NCBI RefSeq assembly: GCF_030272615.1
Contig: NC_081409.1
Span: forward strand, 650,538,468 to 650,602,467
Direction: 5' to 3'
From: Cryptomeria japonica
Lineage: Eukaryota; Streptophyta; Pinopsida; Cupressales; Cupressaceae
Length of the DNA stretch: 64,000 bases
Both the position numbers and the translations under genes were made by a program. Shown here piece after piece: positions 55,671-64,000 of this stretch (position 1 is the stretch's first letter; the number at the start of each line of letters is the position of its first letter). Under the pieces are notes generated by a model. That model was not told the origin of the DNA. It was given only the letters and a program-made list of their open reading frames with translations, and made no database searches.

Positions 55671-56043
55671 AGGGTTCCAAACACCAACAAAACTTCTTCA
55701 CCGATTCCCGATCGCAGATCACACCAAAACACTTCAATCTCTGTTAAACAAGTTAAATGCTGCAAACAAAAAATCTACTATGCTCGCTCTCTGTGTGCTC
55801 TCAAGTATGCAATGTGACAAATAACATTCAAAAAGTTCCTTTTATTTGCCCATTATCTACCGCATTAGATGTCATTACTGATAAAACCCTAAAATGTCTT
55901 ATAACACAATACCAGTTCACATAACACATCAAACCTACCGGTTTGATCACAAAGTCACTTCTTAAAATCATAATACATCAAAGTATGTAGATTCAACATA
56001 CCTCATGGTCCTTCAGGGGGTTCTGAAATGGATCTAACATTAA

Positions 56044-56055
56044 GTTCCCCCTAAG
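56044..56055 (-). other. Purine block between gag and ORF2 of D1
   Basis: The minus strand CTTAGGGGGAAC follows AACTAAGCTG at the end of gag. D2 has CTTAGGGGGAGG in the same place. It resembles a polypurine tract but no LTR follows it. Confidence 0.55.
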
Positions 56056-56059
56056 TTTT

Positions 56060-57341
56060 TAAACAGCTTAGTTTGTCGGTGAAGGTTTCTCCACACTAGG
56101 TGAAGAAATACGATCTTCAGATGGTTTGACTTGAGTTATCTCATCATCCTTCTTTTTCCAAATTTTGTTCATTTCAGTTCCAGTCTCCTCCACATCAACT
56201 TTCATCTTCCCTTTCCAGTCAGTAGATTGATTCACCTTTTCTCTGTAAAACTTTGCAATATGTCTTGGTTTATGTCAATGATAACAAGCCATACCAGATG
56301 CTCTCCAAGGTCCAGCATTGCCTCTACAAGTCCTTCTTCTACAATTCATATCTACATGACCATAGTTATGACAGATTGTGGAAACCACATTCATCCTCTT
56401 TTCCATCTCATGGGCACTAGACCGGTTATCATAGGGTCTTTGCCAGTTAAGACTTCTTTGTTCATCAAAGGTTCTTTGCCAACCACCACCAGACTTCTGA
56501 CTCATGTGAGGAGTAGGATTATTTGCTCCATACCTACACTCAAAAGCTCTATGTCCATGCATGTTGCAAGTGAAACAATAACCATTAAAGGTTGTAGGCT
56601 TATATCCTTGATAAGTATTGGGTCTATAACCATTAGCAACATCAAATCTACTTCTACAAACATTAGCAGTATATCCTGGCTTATGACAATTGAAACAAAC
56701 AGGCTTATAGGATTTCTTACTGATGGGTTTCTGAGTCTTAAGAGCATGTTTACCTTCATGCATGTTGTCCTTAGTACCAGAAGGCTCACCTTTCTCAATT
56801 GTATTGTAACCCAATCCAGTTGTATCACCATTCATCCTTTGAGATTGGATCTGTTCATCAAGCATGGTAGAACTTTTGTTAAACTTTGCAAGCTTCTCAT
56901 TAGCATCAACAAGTTCTTGTGTAAGGCCTTCATTTCTTTTCATGAAAACGCAAGACTTATCTCTTCTTTTTCTTCTTTTTCCTCATGCCAGTGTGCATAT
57001 AGAGTGCCATTTTCCTGATTTATCTTAAAGATCACATGTTCTTTCTCTTTGATCTTGTCTTTTGTTGCCCTCCTTGCTTCAAGTTCCTGATTCATTTGGA
57101 TAGTTAGGGCTTCAAGCTCTCTCCTCAAGTTAGTCTTCTCATCATTCAGTTTCTCCACCTCATCAACCAATGCACCTATGTTTTCTTCATAAGAAGAATT
57201 GCTCTCAGAAATCTCCAACAGTTATTAGATTAGCTCTCTTCTCTTAGAAAGTGAAGTTTTATACTTGCCTCTCAATGCTTCTAGGGCTTCCTCATTTTTT
57301 GCAAGTTTATGAGACATCTCTCTATAACTCATATCCCCCAT
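56060..57341 (-). pseudogene. gag: D1 gag: coiled coil plus four zinc-knuckle positions
   Basis: The start is ATG 57341 (MGDMSYREMSHKLAKNEEAL), 50 bases after the PBS. A long coiled coil (DEVEKLNDEKTNLRRELEAL, ELVDANEKLAKFNKS) has a double stop near 57222 and a shift near 56945. Knuckles follow: CFNCHKPGYTANVC (His replaced by Tyr), CFTCNMHGHRAFEC (intact), CHNYGHVDMNC (second Cys replaced by Tyr) and CYH*HKPRHIAKFY (stop and Tyr). The tail VEETGTEMNKIWKKKDDE aligns with D2 (VEEIRAQMKKTWVKKSDD). The antisense 295-codon frame at 56131-57018 is a shadow. Confidence 0.82.
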
Positions 57342-57387
57342 GTCTACCTTAGGAGTCCTTCTCAAGTAGTTAAGCCTCAAAGAAGGT

Positions 57388-57401
57388 TGGCTCTGATACC
57401 A
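57388..57401 (-). other. D1 primer-binding site
   Basis: The minus strand TGGTATCAGAGCCA lies two bases from the LTR border, an intact tRNA-iMet type site. Confidence 0.92.
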
Positions 57402-57403
57402 AT

Positions 57404-58621
57404 TGATAAACTTATAAGGAACTGAGAGGGAGGATGAATCAATGCAAGCAAAAACAATATGAGTCTGATCACCAACTTAAACAGCTTAAAACTTATCAAG
57501 CATAAGAGGAATATCACCACATTAGATAATGCCCAATAAAACAAATTCCACATAACATGAGATTATACATGGAAACCCAAAAGGGAAAAACCATGGTGGG
57601 AGTTAATACCCATAAGATTCACTATCTGCAGAATAGAAATCTTGACTGGTTAAGGTCTTACAAACATGCTTTGTTATGAGCAGACCCAGTTAGGAGTCAC
57701 CCGATTAAGGGATTTAAATGATTAGCCCTATTAGGAGCTTTGACCTGTTAGGATCAACCTCGCAAGAGGATTTAACACTCTAATATAGAGCTACCCTATT
57801 AGGGGATTTACAAGTTAAAGCTTGTTAGGACCTACCCAGTTAGGGGATTTTACTACTGCAAACTAATAGGGAAACAACAGTCAAATGATCTTCATATAAC
57901 ACCTTTGTGTCTGATAAGATCGGCTTAGATCCTCAAAACTTCAACAACATGTCAATATAAAGCTTCAATAATCACCACACAATTAGAATCACAATATTCG
58001 CCTTCGATCTCATCAACATACTCATGTCTATCTCATAACTCATCACACTTTTTATAGACATCAACTTAGTCGGCTACAACCTTGGAAGAATTTCCTAGGT
58101 TCAATGAATCTAGCCAAACTAACATTGCATGCCGAACTTATGTTGGCCACTGACATAACAAATCAAAACCTGTGTCGTTTTACCAATTTAAGTGACTATA
58201 TCATTACCGGTTAAGTGTTCATTAGAATGCCTTCTCTATACATCAAATCTCGCTTGTCCAGGTTAATCTGCCAATGCAGTTATGAACATACCTCCAAATG
58301 CTTGTCTCCATCACTGCTATAAAACCACATCATTCAACTCTTCATGAATCGCCTGTACCAGTTGTCGAAATGCAACTCTGTTCATAGTTTATTGGTTGAG
58401 ATCCTAATTACCGGTTCTTTGCTAAACTGTAAATTGTACCGGTTACACCTTACCGATTGGCTTCCATGGCTTAGATGACCACAAAAACATTATTGCCATC
58501 AATGAAAACACAAGACTTAGTCATCAAACATGAATCTCAATCTCTTCATCACATTCACCAATCGATCATTTACCGGTTGTATATCACCAACAGTCTTTAC
58601 CGGTTCACTCAAATGCTAACA
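57404..58621 (-). repeat. D1 5' LTR
   Basis: 1,218 bases; the plus strand starts TGATAAACTTATAAGG and ends CAAATGCTAACA. It carries the copia-family signals in minus orientation: CCTCCCTCTCAG next to GTTCC, and CCATGGTTTTTCCCTTTTGG with GTTTCCATGTATAATCTCAT (about 57565-57597). This is close to the same block in Cop3. Confidence 0.85.
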
Positions 58622-58870
58622 CTATCTTCCCACAAGTGAAACATGTTGCATCATTTCTTCTCCTATTTCCTTGAGTTTTACCTCAACCCTCTCTATAGTT
58701 GGAATCTCTATTGTCATCCTGGTAACCCTGTGTTGCACATGCATTTTGGCTATCCTACAATGCGGGGATCTGGTATTCCACAACATCTATGTCCTCCTGA
58801 CAACAACCATGATTTGACCAACATTTGTTCTCTCCATTTCGGATTGGGGGTTTGTTAATGATAGTCCTCT
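58622..58870 (-). pseudogene. Gag remnant interrupted by D1
   Basis: The minus strand toward 58622 reads CATQGYQDDNRDSNYREG, stop, GKTQGNRRRNDATCFTCGKI. The last residues are the start of a CCHC zinc knuckle (C-F-T-C-G-K-I), cut by D1 before the His and last Cys. Upstream are ENKCWSNHGCC and QEDIDVVEYQIPAL. The other half of this gene is not in the window because the region past D1 was deleted. Confidence 0.45.
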
Positions 58871-59006
58871 GTGAGATGAAGGTTCCAATCCTGGCAATAG
58901 GTGCAGTACACTATAATTTTCTTAACTATTCTAGCAATGATACGTATCTTTTCAACTCTATCCTTCGAGCAATAATTTTGAACGTGCCCTTGACTATTAT
59001 AATATG
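58871..59006. other. Flank before D2, nothing certain
   Basis: This short interval may continue the gag remnant on the minus strand but has stops. ATATG at 59002-59006 would be the D2 target duplication. The matching copy lies beyond the window. Confidence 0.4.
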
Positions 59007-60156
59007 TGTTGGCAAGAGACACTGCATTGATGTTCAGATGTTGTCATTGATAGAAACTTGAGTCAGATAACCAATCCGTAGTTCATGATTCATTCATACT
59101 GGAAGATTGATTGAGGTCTGGTGAGGTCCAATGAGAAGGACAGGTCATCCGACAGAGTGTACAAAAATTTGGTTGGTGGTTCGTTTGTGTTGATTAGTTT
59201 ATGTTGTGGATCTCAGAGATGCATTGCGGATGTGTAACATGGCTTATTCCAAGTTTGTGGCCTCCGATGTTGAGTGTTGAGTGAGTTGCAAGGTTCAGTA
59301 AACATGTTTTCTTGGTTAGAACAGTGCTTATTAGCAGCAACATGTAAAGATTCATTGTGTTGATCTTGCGGATCAATTTTTATGATTGTTTGTGTGTTCG
59401 AGGTTAGTGAGCCGACATGTGGGAAGCATGTGGACAATTTGTTTTGTTCACATATCTGGTTTGGATCGGACTGAACCAACTTGGTGTACACGTTTTATTT
59501 GTGTATTATGCGCTTTTGGGCCGACATGAAGACGACTTAAATTGATGTTGCAGATATATAAGACCAATTGATTTGATCATTTATGAGATTGATGGTTACG
59601 TGTGATGTGTGTATGGGTGATTGTGCGTAGTTTGACGTATGCAAGTGAAGGATTTGTTCTTTAGAATACAACAGAATATCAGAACAGAGCAGCACAACAG
59701 AGTAGAGTAAGATAAAGTGTTTTGTGCTTAACCGAAACTATACTCAGGCATTCGTTGATGTTATTCAATAGTTCAAACATTCTTGTATCTTTTATAATCA
59801 TTTTGTAAGGTAGTGAGCCTTCTGAGTTGTAGGCCTTTTTTTATAATTTGAGCAGTGATGTCTAAGCAATGTGCCTGAATGCATGTGCATTCCCCATTGT
59901 AATATTTACACTTACTCCTAACAGGGTATTATCTCATTATGGGTAGGTTCCCACCGTGGTTTTTCCCTTAACTAGATTTTCCACCTATAAATCTAGTGTT
60001 ATGGTGTTGTGGATTTTTGTTTCATGTGTTTACATATTTCTTTTGTTGATTTGCATTAGATTGGTTGAAGAATCTAGTTAATAATGTTAAAGTTTGTAGA
60101 ACACCGATTCACCTCCCCCAACCCCCCCCCCTTCTCAATGTTCCTTGATTCCAATA
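59007..60156 (+). repeat. D2 5' LTR
   Basis: It starts TGTTGGCAAGAGACACTGC and ends GATTCCAATA (a family terminus CAACA with one change). It carries CCCACCGTGGTTTTTCCC at about 59952, TTTTCCACCTATAAATCTAG and a C-run with CTTCTCAATG near 60125, again the copia-type signals. Confidence 0.82.
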
Positions 60157-60158
60157 AT

Positions 60159-60170
60159 TGGTATCAGAGC
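60159..60170 (+). other. D2 primer-binding site
   Basis: TGGTATCAGAGC, two bases after the LTR end, is an intact tRNA-iMet type site. Confidence 0.93.
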
Positions 60171-60223
60171 CTAGCTCCTCGGAAGAAACCTAACAACTTG
60201 AGGAAGATCCAGGAAAGTGTTTT

Positions 60224-61387
60224 AATGGATTTCAGTAGTCTTAGACAACATCTACCTGTTGCACTTGATGATCTTGATCAGTCTAAAGCCAAAGTTCGTG
60301 AATTGAAAACAAATCTTAAGGATGCTGAAAACTTCATTTAGTCATTAAAGGAGCAACTGAGTAGGTCCAAGGAAAAGAGAAAGGAGCTTGTTGATCAGCT
60401 TAAGCAGAAGGAAATTCTAAGCATGGATGATGAAGCCCCAAAGGAAAAGATAGGAGAATGTGAGAAGCTTGCCAAAGATAATGCAGTTTAGAAGAATGAG
60501 ATGGAAGCCATTGTGATGAAATTGACAAGAGAGATTGAAGAAAGGAAGAAGAATGAGGAAAAGCTTGCTCAGTCCTTGAAAGTCAAATCTGAAGAATGTT
60601 GCAGACTTGAGAAATGAGAATGGACAGTTGATACTTCAAGATTCTAGTGAACATGAGGAAGATCTTGGAAAGTAGATCCTACTTCTTAAGTTTGATCTTA
60701 AAGCCACAAATGAGTACAAGGAGAAGTTCTGGATCAACTCAGCCAAACTTGATGAAATGCTTGCAAGTCAAAAGAATCCTAATGATACTAAGGTCTTGGA
60801 TTTAAGAAGGGTGAAAGCTCTCAATCAGCACAATAGAAGAACTATTCTAGAAGGCCTCTGGTAAGGCAACCTAATGCTCATAAATTCAATGGTAACTGTT
60901 TTGTTGCAATAAATTTGGTCATATGGCTAGTCAATGCAGAAATAGGATGAATAATAAGGGTCCATATTTCTCCAGTCAATGTTTCAAATGCAATAAGTAT
61001 GGTCATAAGGCAAATGAATGCAGAAGTGTGATAAATAACTTTCAAAATAAGAGAAATGTCAGATGTTATGCATGTGGTAGGTTTGGACATGTTGCTAATT
61101 AGTGTAGGTCAAGAAGAAATCAGATGAACTTTAGACCTATGCAAGGAAATATTGTTTGTTATGCTTGCAACAAATCCAGTGACATTGCAAAGTATTGCAG
61201 AAGTAGAAATGTGAATAGGAGAGGTTCAGAAGACAAGAACAAGAATGTGAAGCCAGATAAGAAGGGTAAAGAAAAAGTTGAAGAGATCAGAGCTCAGATG
61301 AAGAAGACTTGGGTGAAGAAGAGTGATGATAATGCAGTGAATGGGTCCGCACCCGATTCTGGTGCTAGAACCTCATACGGTAACTAA
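60224..61387 (+). pseudogene. gag: D2 gag: coiled coil plus four zinc-knuckle positions
   Basis: The start is ATG 60224 (MDFSSLRQHLPVALDDLDQS), 53 bases after the PBS. A long coiled coil follows (KAKVRELKTNLKDAENFI, TAG, SLKEQLSRSKEKRKELVDQL) with more stops near 60490, 60618 and 60676. Zinc knuckles: the first at 60892-60934 has a one-base deletion; the second, CFKCNKYGHKANEC at 60980-61021, is intact; the third, CYACGRFGHVAN*C, has a stop; the fourth, CYACNKSSDIAKYC, has Asp for the His ligand. The tail VEEIRAQMKKTWVKKSDD aligns with D1. The ORF ends TSYGN* at 61387 with no protease after it. Confidence 0.85.
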
Positions 61388-61759
61388 GCTAAGGCATCCG
61401 GCCTTAGGGGGAGGTTTTCATGAGAAACTTGCAAATCCCCTATGGGAGATCTGTGCCTAATTCCAACAGGTTGCAAAGGTGTATGTGATGATCATAGATG
61501 TTTTTGATGGATTTTCGGAAGAGTTCGAGCACATTTGATGATCCGGAGAAGAATTTTAGAGAGATATAGAGTATCTGGAAGTATTAGGGCAAAGTGCATT
61601 TATTATACCTAAAGTTAGGTATGCGAAGGATAAAAGACAAATTAACCTTTCATTTCTCACTTTGCATTTGAAGCGAGAGAGCAGAAGAGCACAATGAAGC
61701 ACAATTTCCAGAGATTCGAAGCGAATAGAAGATTTATCGTGAGATCTTGCATCCGGTTG
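61388..61759 (+). other. D2 gag-ORF2 spacer with purine block
   Basis: It begins TAAGCTAAGGCATCCGGCC and CTTAGGGGGAGG (61403-61414), matching the same place in D1. There is no coding frame. A pseudo-leader with a GAAGCGAGAGAGCAGAAGAG purine-rich run at about 61671-61690 precedes ORF2. Confidence 0.55.
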
Positions 61760-64000
61760 AAAGGTATTTATCAGTTGGCACTTTTTCAGTTTGAAGCTTA
61801 AATTTTCGGATATAGCATCTTCATAATTGTGAGCTGTTGGTAGTGGATATCAATAAAAGGGCAAGACCTAATTTCAAGAAGCATCCATATAAGTCAATGG
61901 AGGATGATCTGAACGACACATTTTCATCAGTCCCTTATGGAGTATTGCATGTAGAAGATATTAGGGCTTACATCCACTGTAACATTGAGGAGCTCGAAAG
62001 TGCTCAAATGATGAAACTATACACTCAGCACATGATTAATGGAATGGGAAGCTTGAAACCTGAATTTAAGTCGATTAGGGAGAAGGGTTTCACGCAGTTC
62101 ATAAAATTTTCGGTGTTCGATGAGCTTGAGTGGGTACAGTACATTCTAAGTAGAATGCATGAGGAGTTCATGTGGCTTGACAAACCCCACAAGATTACCA
62201 TGAGTGTAATTAAGGTGGTAACATGTTTGAGCTCAGTTGGTATTGTTGAATATGATGTCGGATTTGCATCGATGCTGATGGGATACAAAATATATCATTC
62301 TAGGTAGGATAATTCAGTATCTGAGACGAATATCTATGTTGCTTACCAGATATTGAAGGAAGATAAGAAATATGATTTATGTGAAGTGCTCCAGAGTGAG
62401 CTATTGAGAAATTTGAAGAAAATCAAATAGGATAAGAAGCATGTATTCAAATTTGGAACTTTGATCGTATGTTTATATTTCTATTTCATGAATGAGATTC
62501 CGAGAGTGGGAAAAGTTCAGTGGACCTATGACAGACCTGTAGTGATTCAGATCAATGAAACACTTCATGGCCTTGGAGATGCTATAGTCCAAAATGACAT
62601 TCTATGGGGATACTTCAAAACCTTGCAGAGCATGATGTAGAGCAGAAAAATAATTCCAAAGGAGATAGTAGAGAAATATGAGGACACTATTTGTTTTATG
62701 GTTGACACTAATCAATGCCTTATGGAAGTTGTGGAGCCAAGAACATCATGGAGCATGCTCATGGGGTATGAGGTTGAAGGACATGTTCTTGATGTGTATG
62801 CTCAATACTTATTAAGCAAATCGGTGGATAAGTCTGAAGAAAGGTTTGGAAAGCCCCTGCCCCTAAGATGAAGCAACCAAAGAGGCGGTTCAGAGAGCAT
62901 GGGGATTACCAAAGAGGTGGCCTGGAGAGCTAGAGAGGAAAACATTCTGAAAGAAGAAGATATGGTAGAGCCAAAGAAGGCTAAATCGGAAGCCCCTGCC
63001 CCTAAGCCAAAGCAACCAAAGAGCTATGCACCCTCCTCTGGTGCTCATAAACCTGTAAGTTCACCTAAGCCTCAAGCCAAACCATCCGATGAAGGAAAAA
63101 GGAAGAGAGAACAAGCCAGAGTATTCATTCCTGTTGATGAAGAGGAGATGGAGTCAAATGAAGCAGTCAAGGAGGTTAAAGCAAAAACTGCTAAGGCCAC
63201 CAAGGTCACAAAGGAGAAACCATCTGGTGGACCTAAATATGGTAAGAAATCAAAATTTAAACTGGATGAGGCGTTAAAGAAAGGAAAACTTGAAGTTAAG
63301 CCTCCCATGTCTTTGAATGAGATTGATAATGAGGTTGTTAAGAATGGGGATCTAAAGCCACTATCTGAGTGGTGTGATAATTTTGATGAATCTAGCAAAA
63401 GGACATTAGAGGAAGCAACTGTAGAGTACCTAAATGTATATAGTAAAGCTCTAATTGAATTAATGACAATTATACCCAAGAGCCTGTATGATATTTTGGA
63501 TGCTAGGAGATAAACTGCAAATAAAGAGGATGAGATATTGAAGGAATATGTATTAGCTAATCTCTGTTCAATAATTTCTAAGGAAGAGATAGACAGATTA
63601 CTTCAGTTAGCAAAGAATGAGTTTAGAAGTAAATACAGAGTAAATAAAATCATGTTTGGAAAAATTGATGAAGTTGTAAAGGAAATTGAGAAGATTTTGA
63701 CAAAAAATTTGTTAGATAATCAGTATGAAGTCAATCAAGTAAAAGGACAAGGTTACACTAATCCGGAAGTGCAGACAATGGATGATACTTTTGTCCTGCA
63801 AGTCGAGACTGTTGAGAAGGTAGAGGTTAATATTGAGGATGTGGATGCAGGGAAAGAAGATGAGGGTAAAGACGAGTGATAACCCTCCAATTGATGCACT
63901 TAACCCTCTCGTTCTTGGAGAGGAAGCATATACAAAGGAGGATGTTGTAAAGGAAAAGGTGGAGGTGAAGGTTGAAGTTGAGGTTGAGGCAAGAGACACT
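61760..64000 (+). pseudogene. D2 ORF2, unrecognised conserved protein (continues past window)
   Basis: The first conserved block at 61837-62307 has PNFKKHPYKSMEDDLNDTFS, VPYGVLHVEDIRAYIHC and YILSRMHEEFMWLDKPHKIT, then ASMLMGYKIYHSR. After a TAG near 62308 come CEVLQSELLRNLKKIK, FKFGTLIVCLYFYFMNEIPR (hydrophobic), ILWGYFKTLQSMM and YEDTICFMVDTNQCL. From 62899 a Lys/Pro-rich linker precedes a helical, acidic C-terminal part (ALIELMTIIPKSLYDIL; 63538-63879). After TGA 63880 a shifted frame stays open to the edge with VEVKVEVEVEARD-type repeats. I recognise no family. Confidence 0.6.

Larger units (their letters stand above)
54695..58621 (-). mobile_element. D1: pol-less gag+ORF2 LTR element, 3' side truncated
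   Basis: On the minus strand it has a 5' LTR (58621-57404), PBS, coiled-coil/zinc-knuckle gag (57341-~56060), a purine block (56055-56044) and ORF2 (~55670-54695). It is then cut off at the junction with the Chr LTR. No RT, RNase H, integrase or protease motif is present between gag and ORF2. D2 has the same layout. The right flank CTATC (58622-58626) lies in zinc-knuckle codons of another gag. The other flank is lost. Confidence 0.8.
59007..64000 (+). mobile_element. D2: pol-less gag+ORF2 LTR element, runs off the window
   Basis: It has a 5' LTR (59007-60156), PBS (60159-60170), coiled-coil and zinc-knuckle gag (60224-61387), a purine block (61403-61414), a spacer, then ORF2 (~61760 to beyond 64000). 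No polymerase, protease or integrase motif is found in these 5 kb. The 3' end is outside the window. Layout and proteins match D1 even though the LTR sequences differ, so D1 and D2 look like two members of a diverged family. Confidence 0.8.

Noticed and set aside
56131-57018. A 295-codon plus-strand ORF
   Set aside because: It is the antisense of the D1 gag coiled-coil and zinc-knuckle region, which shows real motifs on the minus strand.
63072-63479. 135-codon minus-strand ORF
   Set aside because: It is antisense to the Lys-rich linker of D2 ORF2, which is supported by synteny with D1.

Overview
This window looks like intergenic DNA from a plant with a large genome. It is AT-rich and I could not find one convincing host gene, tRNA or rRNA gene. 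Almost all of it is LTR retrotransposons stacked inside one another. The primer-binding sites (TGGTATCAGAGC-type), the plant-type Ty1/copia and Ty3/gypsy chromovirus proteins and the deep nesting support a seed plant. A gymnosperm is my guess, not something the sequence proves. Element names below (Gyp1, Cop1 and so on) are local labels.

Layout. 1-3372: old repeats, then an LTR-like block with a fragment on the minus strand. 3600-5187: minus-strand remnant of an unrecognised ORF (Z0). Z0 is the outermost layer and is broken by three insertions: Cop1 (copia, +, 5188-~25220), a TRIM (25256-26299) and Gyp2 (chromovirus, -, 26575-43634). Its pieces reappear at 25221-25255, 26305-26574 and 43643-43755. 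Cop1 holds two nested elements: Gyp1 (chromovirus, +, 6312-12506) in its 5' LTR and X1 (17598-23597) in its 3' LTR. X1 itself contains a solo LTR (S1, 18526-19794). Gyp2 holds Cop2 (copia, +, 31424-39161) and a 2.2-kb solo LTR (S2, 40020-42268). I found identical target-site duplications for Gyp1, S1, TRIM, Gyp2, Cop2, S2 and Cop3, and a one-mismatch duplication for X1.

44246-54694 is Chr, a non-autonomous element whose decayed reading frame joins a coiled-coil protein to a chromodomain with no pol. It is split by Cop3 (copia, -, 46154-53458). A deletion junction near 54694 joins Chr to D1 (-, 54695-58621). D1 sits in the zinc-knuckle codons of another gag remnant. D2 (+, 59007 to the window end) has the same plan as D1: LTR, PBS, coiled-coil gag with four zinc-knuckle positions, a short purine block, then a second long ORF (ORF2) in place of pol.

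How the parts work together. All autonomous-type elements here are broken by stops and frameshifts, so none looks able to move by itself. D1/D2, Chr, X1, Z0 and the TRIM carry no reverse transcriptase or integrase in the sequence seen and would need enzymes from elsewhere. D1/D2 share LTR signatures with the copia elements, which suggests a copia partner. The best candidate for something undescribed is the gag+ORF2 family D1/D2, followed by the coiled-coil-chromodomain element Chr.
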